Shown: piece after piece, positions 1 to 12,042 of the stretch
Numbering within the stretch: position 1 is the first letter of the stretch
How the letters are laid out: the number at the start of each line of letters is the position of its first letter
Assembly (NCBI GenBank): GCA_023614405.1
Contig: CM042685.1
Span: forward strand, 92,308,684-92,372,683
DNA from: Avena insularis
Lineage: Eukaryota; Streptophyta; Magnoliopsida; Poales; Poaceae
Reading direction: 5' to 3'
Length of the DNA: 64,000 bases
Notes under the pieces: model-generated
Told to the model about the DNA's origin: nothing
The model's input: the letters and a program-made list of their open reading frames with translations, nothing else
Database searches by the model: none
Position numbers and translations under genes: made by a program

Positions 1-1400
1 GGTCCAGTGCAAGCATCAGACTTCACTACCTTGCCATCACAAGGAAAGTCCATCACTTGCTCATATCCTTTGAAGAGTCTTTACCAAAGTATTTGCAAAT
101 TGTGTGTTATCATATATGCTATAAAAGAAAGAAAATATTATTTTCCCAATTAAAAATTATAAATATCATCGTAAGTGGTGATATGATGGAGCAATAGAAC
201 TTAGAGTTCTAATTACAACAATAATGATCAAGTAGGAACTTAATAACCCCTAACATCAGTAATTCTAGCGCCGTATATTACGCGTTAGCCATGAGATTTG
301 GAATGGGACAGAGAAGTCAGCTATATCTTCTTCCTCTCGCATGAAGCCGGATGTGCAGGTCGTGGCTGTTATCCTCGTAGCGTGCATATTAATTGGTAAT
401 TCGTAGAGGGTATGCAACATATGGGTGGGAACCCTCAACGCCCCACGATAGTTCTGGCATCTAACGGTTTGTACAAACCATTGCTGTAATTCATTATGTG
501 GGCATGGTGTACACACCAAGGAGGCATGCGGGGTCACGAAGGGGGCAGTGATTGTCTTGGACCAACTACTAGGCCCCACATCATGGAATTGTGGACGGGA
601 AAGTACGCCCGGTTGTGCAACAAGGAGTTGATCTCTCATGGGTAAAGTAACGCACCTCTGCAGAGTGTAAGAACTATAACTTGTTACTCCCTGTTCCGGG
701 AAGGAGCTACGAACGCAGTAGGAAAGGAACTCCATGAAAGTTCTAGTCAACCTGTGAAGGCTGATTGTCATAGTTTTTCAGAATAAAATCAATCTTTGAA
801 GAAAGATTTACAAAAACTGCATAGTGCCAAGGATTTATAATCCGAGGTGGTAGATAGAGCATGAAACTTCCCACCTTGCACATAATGAACTTGTTGGGTA
901 ACGCTGTTACTCATTCTTTCCTTTGATCCCTTGCTTAGACTCTGAGGATTCCGAAGACGTGCCAATGTATGCAGCTGAATGCCAAGACGACGTGTTCTAC
1001 GAGGAACCTGACCTATCCGGAGGAATTGAAGGCGTGGACTACGAAATCTATTGCGGTGTCGATGAAAACGAGTCCACTTAAGAGTCTAGTTAGTAGTAAC
1101 CAACGGAGCCGAACAACATGAACTCTATAAAATAAGATGTTGAGCCCCACTCCTAGTCGGAGTTGTTACCTTTAAATTTCCACCGAACATCTTATATTTT
1201 GGTTTGTAAGTTGGATCTTTTGGAAGTCTTGAACTTCCGGTATTGTAATAATAATAATGTGTGTATCTTTTGTAATATGGACCCGCAATGTTTCTGTTGT
1301 ACCACTATGAGGGATGTGATATTTGCGGAACAGTGTTCTGTGGATGTCATGTCAACGACTATAGTGTACTACACATGCAGTGGTATGCTGGGTCACCACA
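1..1400 (+). mobile_element. Partial LTR of a large Gypsy-type element (group A), cut by the window edge
   Basis: The block ends at 1400 with GGGTCACCACA, the terminus shared, with small changes, by the LTRs ending at 2979 and 11,722 on the other strand. About 260 bases before that end (roughly 1140-1400) match the ends of those two LTRs at roughly 80 percent by eye. A further stretch (252-806) matches 3582-4193 in inverted orientation. No primer binding site follows position 1400; the next bases are pol coding sequence of another element, so this is a 3' or solo LTR inserted into that element. It is noncoding apart from the mini-ORF at 941-1081. The 5' end lies outside the window. Family name unknown to me. 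Confidence 0.6.
941..1081 (+). CDS. Small open frame inside the LTR, 46 codons plus stop
   Basis: Read from 941 the frame gives 46 codons, including PMYAAE and FYEEPDLSGG, and stops at TAA 1079-1081. It has no ATG at its start; a pyrimidine stretch followed by AG just upstream (about 920-938) could be a splice acceptor, so it may be a 3' exon. The homologous LTR at 12,043-12,183 (-) has a frame of exactly the same length, about half of the residues identical and most changes conservative (D/E, D/N, I/V). The peptide is acidic and tyrosine-rich. I do not recognise a domain. It lies a few hundred bases before the LTR 3' end, where a transcript starting in a 5' LTR would carry it ahead of gag. 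Function unknown. Confidence 0.4.
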   Translation, partial: SEDSEDVPMYAAECQDDVFYEEPDLSGGIEGVDYEIYCGVDENEST

Positions 1401-1619
1401 CTTAAGCAGAAGAAGTCACACAAATTATCCCCGCCATGGGAAGGACCGTTCATCATAAGCAAGGCACTATTCAATGGGTCTTACTACCTCGTTGATAATC
1501 ATGAACTGAAGGATAGACCTAACAAGGATCATAAGCGTAAGCGACGTGACCTAGATGATGAGTACCCGGAGCTTGATCAGCCATGCAACATAGCACAGCT
1601 ACATCCTTTCTACACTTAG
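1401..1619 (+). pseudogene. C-terminal end of a Tat-lineage Gypsy polyprotein (integrase tail)
   Basis: The frame contains HKLSPPWEGPFIISKALFNG and YYLVDNHE and ends at a stop near 1619. This is the usual integrase C-terminal tail of Tat-type Gypsy elements, and the same block (PPWEGPF...YYLIDVRGDG...WNVNLLRKFY) closes pol at 32,878 in this window. Everything upstream of pol position 1401 is missing because a group A LTR abuts it. The final residues (AQLHPFYT) replace the NLLRKFYT of the other copies, so this is a different subfamily. It keeps the convergent arrangement with the antisense gene at 2052-2978. Confidence 0.7.
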
Positions 1620-2051
1620 CATTTTTTATCTATTTTGTACCTTTTATATGATCAATGAAATAAAGCTCTCTGGTTCACTCTCCTTGTGAAAATTCCGCCT
1701 ACGAGCGTTAGCTTAAGTTTTCTGGTCTACACGTTCTTTGTTGTTTTTATGTGGATTCTGGAGTAGTGACTTTTGACACTTATTGTCAGCGATTTTGTGC
1801 TTAAGTTATTGACCGTGCCATTGGGCATCATCGCCTGAGCGCATGGTTCCGACAACGAGTCCTCCGACTCACAAAAAGTCAAGCATAAAAACCAGAGTAA
1901 TGGATAAGCCAGAACTTGCTTAAAAATTATATACATGCTAGAACCAGTTCTTGAGTAGAAGGAAATAACAACCATTTTTTTCTGCCTTAAGTTAACAAGT
2001 CGTTTTTTCCGCATACAAATTCCAGAGGAAACAAATATTACATATTGTTTT
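1620..2051. other. Convergent spacer between pol and the antisense gene
   Basis: This AT-rich stretch follows the pol stop. It begins with an apparent polyadenylation region (ATGAAATAAAGC near 1656). A similar TATGAAATAAA follows pol in the copies ending at 32,878 and 24,515, so the signal is conserved among Tat copies. No further coding is visible. Confidence 0.5.
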
Positions 2052-2978
2052 TCATTCCTCTAGCGCATGCGACTTGGACGAAGCGTCATCAGCAGCAGGA
2101 GAGTCACCCTCCTCGAAGTCGGCGATGTTGATGGACTCGGAGGAGCTTTGGTTGCCGCCGTCAATGGTTTTCATGGGCACAAAGATGTTAGGGTCGACCA
2201 ACTCGGTGACTCTAGTGTCAAAACCCGCGAGCGATGCCAAGATAGCCTCGTGATCTATCTTTTGGACATCATCGTCCACGTTGGGGATACCAGAGGTTAC
2301 GCGTCGATGTCGGCGTTTTCGTAGTGCGCCTTGACCACTGACAGCACCATCCTCGCGCCAGCCCGTGTACATGAAGCTTTCCAGCTTGCAATACGCTCGG
2401 GGGCTCGGCGCAAGATCTTTGAGAACTTCGCTATGGAATCCATTGCTTTGATGTTGATCTGCAGGTGCTTAGCTATCTTCTTGGCCTGCGTGATGGCGGT
2501 ATTGATAAAGTTGCCAGCAAGGACCATGCATTATTTTGACAGAGGAGGCGAATGGGTCAACCCAATAGGATTTGTAAATTTTCGACAAAGGAACGCACGA
2601 GTTCAGTCAAACAAAAGTTCAAAGTATCCAACTTACAGAAGTACAAGATGGGGAATCACTCACTGAAGATTCTAATCTCAGCCTGCTGGAGAGTTTCCGC
2701 CAAAGAATCCCGTACTTGTCGGAGGATCTTGTATGCTTCGAGATTGCACTGATTTTGCTCATCGGCAGCTTTCTTTTGTTCTTTTAGCATCTCGATCTCC
2801 TCCTTCAAGCGGTTCATCTCTTTGTTGGCGGAATCCTGCAGGACTTTCATGGAGTCCTCATGCATCTTCAGCATATCCTTCCTCTCATGCTTAAGGATCT
2901 TGTTTTCGCTATCCAGCTGCTGAATATGCTTGGATTGCTCCACAGTATCCTTGGCCTTGGAAATATGTTCTGCAAGTC
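2052..2978 (-). pseudogene. Antisense additional gene (aORF) of a Tat Gypsy, 3' exons, coiled-coil protein
   Basis: On the - strand an exon from 2978 to about 2668 encodes a long heptad-rich, charged coiled coil (SKAKDTVEQSKHIQQLDSEN and onward). It is followed by a probable donor (CAGTGAGT), an intron of about 130 bases, and an exon from about 2535 containing AKHLQINIKAMDSIAKF. A frame change near 2300 leads into ITSGIPNVDDD-like sequence (here VTSGIPNVDDD), SLAGFDTRVTELVDP and an acidic tail ending ALEE at 2052. It lies opposite and downstream of pol, as do the aORFs at 22,134-23,635 and 33,594-37,156, which share the coiled-coil-then-C-terminal-domain order but are divergent. The 5' exons are lost to the LTR at 2979. 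The acceptor before the second exon is not clear. Extra antisense ORFs are known from Tat-lineage plant elements; their function is unsettled. Confidence 0.6.
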
Positions 2979-3581
2979 TGCGGTGACCCAGCATACCATA
3001 GCATGATGTAGTACACTATAGTCGTTGACATAACACCAATGAAACACCGTTCACTAGTATTACATCCCTCAGAATGGTACAACAGAAACACAGCCGGTCC
3101 AAGATATGACTATAGGTTACAACTCAACTCTTTACACAAGATCCCGAGAACACTCTAGGTTAAAGAGAGAGAAAGGAACTTCTTACAAAGAAGAATCAAA
3201 AATAAACAACTCAAAAACTATCATACTATTAAGACTAGTATTTTAACTAATGGTCTGGCATTGCTGCTATTTCAATACACTATAGCAATAAGTTCTATGG
3301 CTAGAGATTATATTCCTATCCAATTAGTAACTTCGTCTTCACTTAAGTTGATGTATATATTGACTTCCTTGGCTTCATTGAAGAGCTCGAGCTTTTGATG
3401 ATGATTACTGGAGCATAACTTGATGTAGATATCGTCTTTACTGGCTTTAGAACCTAGCAAGGGTTAAGAATATACTTTGAGTACGAGCGTACTCAGAAAA
3501 TTCACTAGAAAAGGAGTGTTTGATGCACTATACCTATAGCCACAGACCATAGGTCATAGGCAATGCAAGTTTTCATAAACA

Positions 3582-4193
3582 TTTCTTCAAAGGTTGATTT
3601 TATTCTGAAAAGCTATATCCGTCAGCCTTCACGGGTTTACCAAAACTTTCACGGAGTTCCTTTCCCGCCGTGTTCGCAGCTCCTTCCCGGAACAGGGAGT
3701 AACAAGTTACAGTTCTTACACTCTGCAGAGGTGCGTTACTTTACCCATGAGAGATCTTAGCTTTGTTGCACATCCGGGCCGTGAACCCGTTCATACTTCC
3801 TTGGCATGAGGCCCAGACTAAGATCCAAGCCAATCACTTCCCTCTCTGCGACCACATATGTCTGCATGATCCTTCGGGGCCGGCTCACCTCCGTTAAGCC
3901 CCCTTTCGGGCAGGCTAAAACCCTGATGAGTTCCCGAAGACTCTATGACATGGTGTTGCCTTGGCAAGTGCCATATTAAATGGTCCATCCACTAAAAACC
4001 ATCCATAGATAATCTAGACACCAAAAGTGTGGGGCATAAGGGTGCCCACCCATATGTTGGATCCGCACAAGGAATAACAATGTCACATTAAGGTCGTCTT
4101 GCCTCCATACGAGAGGAAAAGGATACAGCTGACTTCTCCGTCCCATTCCAAATCTCATGGTTAACGCATGATATACGGCGCAAGAATCACTGG
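3582..4193. repeat. Arm of a long imperfect inverted repeat with 252-806
   Basis: Read on +, this stretch (for example CGGAACAGGGAGTAACAAGT and CTCTGCAGAGGTGCGTTACT) matches the reverse complement of 252-806. The match runs through CCATTCCAAATCTCATGG and ATATACGGCGC near both outer ends. It reflects two LTRs of one subfamily lying head to head around the Tat remnant at 1401-2978. Confidence 0.7.
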
Positions 4194-5689
4194 CGACATT
4201 GGTTGTTAAGTCCTAGATAATAGGTTCCTTTACCACTAGAACTTTCACAGTAGGTTATTACCTCATCGTAAATAACCTATAATCATATTATTATGAAAAT
4301 AGTGTTTTTTGGCCTTTTTCAAATGCAGGTGATGACAACACTGGATTTGCAAAATACTTTACAGAAAATAACCAAAGGACATGAGCAAGTGTGAACTTGC
4401 CTTTTGTGATTGCAAGATTATGCACTCACGGTCTTCGAGACAATATAAAAGATCCAATATCTGAAATCAGCATCATTGGTCCGGTAAGGACTAATGATTA
4501 TTGAGAATGTACTTGAACCCTCTTGTAGTACCTCTTTAGTACTACCAAATCCCACTCTTTCCCTTGCCTAAGCCTTTCTAATTCCATTCATCCCTGATGG
4601 TTTTATAGTCAAGATATTAATCTTCTCTACAAATCTTAGCATCTTGCCTAGTTTAGCAGAATCTCACATCTATATGCCACCTCCCCTTGACCAAGTCTTT
4701 CCATGGTTATGATCTTCTAACCATAGCCTATAAACACCCACTTCCCTTGTTCCCATTGAAGCTTTTTGCTTCTGAAACCCAAATGGTTTAGGAGGCTACC
4801 TGATGTATCTGCTATGGCAGCCTTATTTTCAACAAAGTTTGCCATCTCTTCTAAATCCCCTCAAATCCAACCAAGCTCAACTCCTGCTTCCATGATCATC
4901 TATATTACTTGGTATAGCTGTCCATCTATCCCTTGTGCCAAGGTGAGCTCTGAGCTCCCTGATCCCACCACGATTTGCTGGCATGAAAATAACAAAACCC
5001 TAGATTCCAAAATCTAGTTTTCTTCCCTTCTCACCATATTTATTCAACAACCCAATTTGAAAATGATGTATACTCAAGTTTACATCATCTACCTTGGATA
5101 TGATAAATCCCCAAATAATTCCCATAATTATTTGGAGCCTAAAGCTAATTAAATTCCTTAAATGGCAAAATCCTAGAAACCTTGTCTATGAAGGCAAGTT
5201 TAATTTTATCCAAATCACTTTGCCAACTCAATGCACAATTGAGTTCTCTACCTCATACCCTATCTTTCAAACTAAAAAATAAATATTTTTGAGATTCTTT
5301 ATTATTTATTTTTGCCCTCTTTCTTAAATGGCAGAAACAAGAAATAAATCCTTAAAATGGTTTTCCATCCCAATAAATTTCAAATAAATTCTCCAATGTG
5401 TAATATTGTATTCAGAACCAAATAACATCAAAAACCAACCTTGGTTAATGTAAAAATATTACATTAGAATCCATAATCAACTCCTGCCCTTTTTGAATAA
5501 ATGTATCTAAATGGGGTTATAATCATTAGAAAAATCCCAAATAATTCCTAGGGTTATGAAATGACCCTACACACACACTAGTAACTTTTTCTCACCTTAT
5601 CTAATGCAACTTGTTCAACTTCCTTCACAAGTTACCATTTGATCAAGTTTGAGGAATAAATCTAAACTCGATCCAAACCAACTCAAATC

Positions 5690-6700
5690 CCCATCCAATC
5701 TTCCCCAGCACTCCTCCACAGCCACATCACTTCCTCCTGGTCATGCCCTCTAGCCCTAGCTACTGTAGCACCTCCCCCTTCTTTTGTCCCTTATGTTTGT
5801 ATAAGAGGGAGAGAGGTATATCTTACAAAATGTCATCACAACAACCACCCTTCCCTCTCCACCCAGTACATGAGTCAGAGGCCCCACACCCCTCTCTCCA
5901 TCGTCCCTCTCCCCCAATGCCTAGCCAGCACCCCCTCCCCAGGCTCTCCATGCACATAGTGCACCATGAACCCATCTAGCTCGGGTTAAATGCCCACAGG
6001 CCACCCCAGAGCCCACCTTCGCCCTCATTTTCCCCTCTGCTCCCCACTCACATCCCCCAGAAACCTTTCCTCCTCCCTTGACTTGCTCTGCCCAGGAGAG
6101 AGAGAGAGAGAGGAAGAAGAGAGCCTCGGCCATGACAAGAAATCGAGCCCCCAGCTCCCCTCTCCACTCCCCTTTCGCTGCATGTCACCATACTGAGACC
6201 CCCTTGATCTCCTCTATCTAACCGTGTGATTTTATGGTCCAGAAGTACCTCCAGGAGAGCTCCCCGACGAACACCCGAGCAACCGCCGGCAGGCGCTCCT
6301 GCGCGGGCCCTTCCCCGACGTGGAACCCGACCAAGCCGCCCCTCCTTATGCTCTCTGTCGTGCACCGCGTCCGCTCCCCCACTTCCCCGTCACTGGCGCA
6401 CCCCGTAGGTGAGCTCTCCGCACTTCCCGTCGCCTCCTAGGGTTTCCCCACGCCGCCCCTATCCTGAGGTCGACGACGACCTGGCATCGTCGGATCTCAC
6501 TTGATCCGACGACCCAGAAATGCCGATACCCATTCGCCCTCTATGATAGAGAGGCCCCACCTGCCAGTTTTGATGTCGCGTGCAAGCCCAGGCCGGGTGG
6601 GCCGAGGTGGAGCCGAGAGGCCCAGATCTGGTCGAATCCCAGCCCAAGACCACCCCCTCTGTTACCTTTTATTCATTTTTTTCCCAGATCTAGAAATTTT
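5690..6700. other. CT- and GC-rich block inside the LTR
   Basis: This kilobase is pyrimidine- and GC-rich on the + strand, with GA repeats near 6100 and short open frames of low-complexity composition. It stands out from AT-rich flanks. A comparable block lies in the LTR at 12,500-13,040. Both look like a promoter/leader reading opposite to the LTR. No recognisable domain is encoded, so I do not call a gene. Confidence 0.35.
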
Positions 6701-9700
6701 GGTCTTAGGTTTAAATCAAAAATAAAATGGAAAAGCCCTAAATAATTCTTGTGGTTGGTTACTTTTCACATCTACTCAAATCTCTAACCTAACAGGTAGA
6801 CTTGGTGCTGGACCAAAATAGTGTATAAATAAATCTTGGAAATTAAAACAGCCACATGTGTCCTTTTCACCAATAAAAGCTCCCAGAGAGTTTGGTATTT
6901 CCAAATGGATCAAAACCAATTGATGATGAAAGGCATTGGCCAAACCTTGAATGTCCCACTGGTCCCACCTAAAATTGCTTCCTAGTTTACCTATAGCAAT
7001 AATAATAAAAACAAGGAATTTCTGACTTCAGAAATTTCTCTAGGTCAAACAAAATGAGGTTTTGTCCTAATTTGAACTCCCAGTAAACCTATATACCAAT
7101 AAGTACCAAAACCCAGGAGACCAAGATTTATTGATCTTGCATTGAATTATGGTGAATTAAACATTTATTTGCATGGCTTGATCACCAATAAATTCACCAC
7201 TTAAGTTCAGTAAATCCAAAAAGGATGATTCAAATTTCTACAGAAAGGTATTTCCAGTACCTAAAAATTTTCCTAGTAATGACCTAAAAAGCTTCTATAA
7301 ATTAAATATGAGGAAAAAGACAAATATTATCCAGAACTGTATTTGGGAATTTCCTGAGGGCATTCTGATAATTGTTTTGAGGTGATTCCAACTGTCAGTG
7401 AATCAGTCCATCAAATAGTACCTAATCTTACAAGGAAATAATTTTTGGAACTCCAGACCAATTCTGGTGAATTATTTTCTAAAACTAGAGCTTTATTCAC
7501 TATAAAATCCACTATAAATTACTAGAAATTGATAAAATATTGAAACCACTTTTGTTGGACTCATTTTATCAAAACCTATCTGATGGTATCATTTTTATCC
7601 AATGATATAGTGCAGAACTTGTCCTTGTTCAAAAACCCCTTATCTAGGTAGTTTTGAGCTATGAATCTATTCTAGCAAATCCACAATGCAAACAAAGCAC
7701 TTCCTTGCACCCAAAGCAAAATCCTCAATCTTACTGATGTATATCATGTAATTATCCTTTGCTTGATGTATGGTTTGATGTTTTTATGCCTTGTACTGAA
7801 TGTGATACTGCTTGTTTTTATGTATGCTCGATAACGGCAATAGTTGCGATTGTGAGATGCTGAGAAGAAGGAAGCAATGGGGTTATCCTAATTATTATTG
7901 GTCCCGGCACTATTCGGTTTTCTGGTATTCTAAAGAATTCACGGGACATCTCGCTGGTCACAGGCAAGCCATCTTCTTGCTCGTATGCCTTGTCCTATTA
8001 TTTTCCTAAGCATGTTTTAGCTACTCGATTATGCAAATTGCATTGTTTTATTAAATTATGTTTTGTATGGGGAATTTTTGGATCCACCAAACCATGACCC
8101 TTTAGTACCATTAGGTACAACTCATTTTTATGGTACCTACCTGCCCTTAGTATGGTAGATGGTGTTTAGCACCATAACCCTTTGTAGACCCTGTTTTGGC
8201 CAAACTAAAAACTATGGGATGGGAAGACCCTGGAAAAAGGCTTAAAAAATGTTTTATGAGAAAACCTTGGTGAGGCTTCGCCTATCAAGTGATGTTGAAA
8301 ATGAGAAAGGTTTTGGTTTACAAATGGTCGGACGAAAGATGGAGGAAAAATGTTTACGAAAACACGTCCGGCTGTACAGTTCCTAATGCTCGAGCAATTA
8401 ACCCGTGCAACTACATTACTCTGGAATGGGACGGGGTTGGGCTAGAAGTTTGTCTAATCCGCTATAGGTGTCTCAAACTACTATGGGGAGAACAAATTCC
8501 CAGAGGCTGGGCTTTCCCCTGTAAAGGCCCTTGTGAAACATCGGTCTAGGGAAGGTAAATACCGTCTAAATGACAGCCAGAAGATACTATGAACTCCTCA
8601 TTGAAACCGCACACCCTGCAGGGTGTAAAACGCGCTCCGGTTGGCTTGTGACTATATATGGCGTCCTGGTTTTGAGGGGATTCACCTCATAGGGTAGGAA
8701 CTTGTATCGGAGTGGGCACTCAAAAGGTCTTGACTGGTTATCCGACCCACGATCGGTGTATATTAGGGACGGGTAATCAGATGGTGTGGGTACAGTGTAC
8801 AACCTCTACAGAGTGTAAATCTATTCGAATAGCCGAGTCCTCGGTAATGGACGGTTGTGATGGATGCTGTACGGGGGTGATGGTTTTGATTTTAAAAAAA
8901 AGTACTTCTGAAAAGCACTGGCTTGAAAATGTTTTGACCCTGGGATGGTCAGGAAAATGGAGAAAGGAGTTTGGTCATGAGATGACCGGAAGGAAAAAAC
9001 AAATGGGTGACCCAATCCTAGTGTTTTCTTAAAACTTTTCAAAAAGGTTTCCAAATTTTTTTACAAAAGCTTTCAGCAAAAATATAGGGACATGCTATAT
9101 CTACAAGAGAAACTAATTTACAAAAGAACCTCTTATGGAGCCATCCTACCACAGCCGTATTGCATATCCGTTATTATTATCTCCTTAAGGTGGTTTGCGA
9201 GTACATTCAAAGTACTCACCGGCATTGTACCTGGCTATTTACTTGGCCAGATTGTAGATGTTAAGAAGTAACGAAGATGCTGACGTCTATGCAAGATAGG
9301 CAGTCTTCCCAGTCAGTTGCCTGTAGGTTAAGGCATGACATGGGCTCTGCGTTTGAAGACTTCCGCTCCTTGTGTTGTAATTGCCATAATGGCCATTTTG
9401 TAAGTTTTGTACTCGTTACTTTATGGATGTTGTAATGATACTAGTCGGTTATGCACACGGCTCACTAATCATGGGAACGTGAATTGCATGCATAACGGGT
9501 ATTCTCGGGCCGTAAGTCCGGGGTGCCACAGGCCGCTCCGCATGCTACTAAACATTAGTTACCTGTAAGTTCTTGTCATTGTAAATACATGCATATCATA
9601 GAGAACCGCCAACGGAGTACCCCTTGCACATGATACATGAGCTATCCCATAATCAAAATGATAAGGCAAGCAGACAATGAGCATCTCAGCGATCTTTTTA

Positions 9701-11104
9701 TTTACTATGTGCATAGCTTTTTATTGAGGATGCTTCACAGAATGATCATTATGGTGATGTTGCAAGTTTCCACCATGATTAGGCATGGCTTAGGCTAGCG
9801 GCCTAGGTGTTTCTCTAACACATATATACTCCATGAACTCACAAGCTCCCCTTTTTTTTCACACCAACGACATCCGCAAACAAAAGAGCAAGGTATCAAC
9901 TGGATATGTATCCATAAGTGTTGAAAGCGTTTCCTGTGACAGCACGGTTCTGCTAACTCCCACCCTATAATTTGCAAGCATATAACTTTCATGGATAGGT
10001 CACAATGGTCCAGGATTATTAAGTGCAAGGAATAAAGTGTGCCAGCAAGTTCGTGAGAGCTTTACTAACTAACTTTCTCAAAACAGTCAAACGTTTTATT
10101 TGGAAGAAAACAAGGCATATTGAATATGCACTGAAATAGGAAATGATGCTAATAGGTAGGTATGGTGGACATTGTTGGCAATAATTGTTTTGGGGAGTTG
10201 GATGCACAAGTAGAGCTCAAACTCAGTGCAAGTGAAGGCTAGCAAAGGAGAGGGAGCGACAAACGAGAGAGCAATAATTGTCATAATCATCCTTGCTACA
10301 AAACAGGACTAATTATGGCATGAAAATGATACAAGAACTCTGAGGAAAAATAAACCATCGAGGCTTACTAACTGTTGTTTAGTCATATGCATGCGTGAGC
10401 ATGTGCCAAGTCGATTCAAATGAAACTTTCAGAGGAGTATACCACAATATCATACCAAAATATGAATAAAACAATGCAAGCAAACATTCATATGACATGC
10501 TACAAACTATTAGCAAGCTGGAGCTAATCACAAGCAAGCACGAACTACTAAGCATCCATCAGTAACATACTCCTTACATGAACAGACTAAGCATGCTCAC
10601 AATGATGAGTATATGTACAAAAATGAAAACAAATAGAGTTCGTTACCAGCCTCTTACCACACCTCAAGTTGTCTTAATCTTCATTATTGCCCTTCACTTG
10701 TGCGAATTGAATAATAACATGAAACCAAAATCCACTGAGGACGGCTGAACCCTGCAAAGAACTCACAAAACCAAAGAATAACAACAAATATTTTTGGTGT
10801 TTTCGATTTTTCAAACAAGCAAACAAAGCAAAAACAAACAAAGAAAAAACAAACCAAGCAAAGCAAACAAAGCAAAATCTTTTTGGATTTTTATTTAAGG
10901 CAAACCAAAGCTGAAAAGCATAGAAACAAACCAAGAGAAACAACGAAAATATTTTTGGTATTTTTGTGTTTTGAGAAAGCAGAAACAAAAACCAAAAGGA
11001 AAGCGAAACAATGGATATAAAAAGAACCGACCGAACATGATATATAGATGAGTGTGATGTCGGTATACCTCCCCCGAAGCTTAGGCTTTTGGCCTAAGTG
11101 GGGC

Positions 11105-11480
11105 TCAATAGCGTGGGTAGTAACCCCAAGCTGATGGGTCATCATAGGAATGATCATAGTCAGGCGCTTGTGATGAAGAAGAAGACACGCCCCAGTCAGA
11201 GGAGGGCTGCTGGTATGAAAACTCTCCCAAGTTGGAGGGCTGAACCAAATCATCTTCGGCATCCTCTCCAACAATCTCTTCTTGCTGGGAGAGCTCCGCC
11301 ACATAAGCTCCTCTGGGAGTTGGATACTCACAGGATACTTGGATAACATTCGACCATCATAATAGGTTATGGTGTTCACTGGAATTCTAGTTGGACAACT
11401 AAAAATCTTTAAAAGTTGACGAAGTTGGTCTGTGAATTATCCTTGATAATCATCTAAAGTCTCTTCTTTCCTTACCAAGG
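11105..11480 (-). pseudogene. Gag-like remnant
   Basis: Two overlapping frames on the - strand give VNTITYYDGRMLSKYPVSIQ and then, after a frame change, an acidic stretch containing DYDHSYDDPSAWGYYPRY before a stop at 11,105. The text after the stop (CTTCGGGGGAGGTATACCGA) resembles the post-coding leader of Triticeae LTR elements. I see no capsid core or zinc knuckle. The assignment to gag rests on its place after the primer binding site and is weak. Confidence 0.35.
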
Positions 11481-11707
11481 TCTATTTTGGAAACTTTGGT
11501 GCCATAACTCTGTATATAAGAACAAATATTTTTATTAGTAACCAATAATATATTGCATCATAACAAAGAATTATCGCACTAAAACATATAACAGAATATT
11601 CTCATTTGAATACCCATTATATTTCTTTTAGAGAATTATTTATCATTGCTACACACTCCTACAGGTAATACCCTTACTAGGTTTCCAACCTAAGGTCAAA
11701 GCAATTT

Positions 11708-11719
11708 GCTCTGATAACA
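11708..11719 (-). other. Primer binding site for initiator methionine tRNA
   Basis: On the - strand TGTTATCAGAGC starts two bases after the LTR end (CA at 11,722). It differs by one base from TGGTATCAGAGC, the standard complement of the plant tRNA-iMet 3' end. This fixes the orientation of the element as - and makes 11,722-15,381 its 5' LTR. Confidence 0.75.
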
Positions 11720-12042
11720 ACTGCGGTGACCCAGCATACCATTGCATGTGTAGTACACTATAGTCGTTGACATGGCATCCACAGAACACCGTTCCGTAAA
11801 TATCACATCCCTCAGAGTGGTACAACAGAAACATTGCAGGTCCATATTACAAACATACACACATTATTATTATTACAATACCGGAAGTTCAAGACTTCCA
11901 AAAGATTCAACTTACAAAGCAAAATATAAGTGTTTCAGCGGAAGTTTCGAATTTAAAACTTAAACTCCAAATTGAGCTCAACAACTTATTGCTATATATT
12001 GTTCGTGTTGCTCGGCTCAAGTGGCTACTAGAACTATAGTAA

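Larger units (their letters stand above)
2979..9530 (-). mobile_element. Large (about 6.5 kb) group A LTR, 3' LTR or solo LTR
   Basis: On the - strand it starts at 9530 with TGTGGCACCCCGGACTTACG and ends at 2979 with GGGTCACCGCA, so both ends fit TG...CA with a short imperfect inverted repeat. The 2979 end interrupts the antisense coiled-coil gene. Its last 140 bases match the ends at 1400 and 11,722, and 3582-4193 matches 252-806 inverted. In between I see no coding: 4290-5690 and 6700-8280 are AT-rich, 5690-6700 is CT/GC-rich, and 8280-9530 is mixed. Flanking 5-mers (AAGTC at 2974-2978, GGCCG at 9531-9535) do not match, so it is not a simple solo insertion. The internal region at 9531-11,721 has the same orientation and could belong to it. 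The single-LTR reading is my inference from the paired ends. Confidence 0.5.
9531..11721 (-). mobile_element. Internal region of a non-autonomous LTR retrotransposon
   Basis: On the - strand the region begins with a primer binding site directly after the LTR end at 11,722. It then has an untranslated leader, a decayed gag-like stretch (11,105-11,480), an AT-rich low-complexity tract (10,680-11,000, many AACAAACAAAGC-like words) and about 1 kb without frames down to 9531. It has no protease, RT, RNase H or integrase. The 2.2 kb size, noncoding nature and the flanking same-strand LTRs suggest a large LTR element that moves with proteins from elsewhere. The LTRs on its two sides differ in length and sequence, so either they derive from different subfamilies or the left part is a later replacement. 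Confidence 0.5.

Noticed and set aside
265..771. A 168-codon open frame on - at the left edge
   Set aside because: It lies in LTR sequence whose homologue at 3582-4193 is broken in the same frame. No domain is visible.
5743..6725. Several overlapping open frames in CT/GC-rich DNA
   Set aside because: Frames are open on both strands at once and are low in complexity, as expected from composition. I describe the block but call no gene.
10674..11000. Hydrophobic Phe/Leu/Val-rich open frame on -, apparently a membrane protein
   Set aside because: It results from a simple AACAAACAAAGC-like tract read on the other strand, in the leader of an LTR element.
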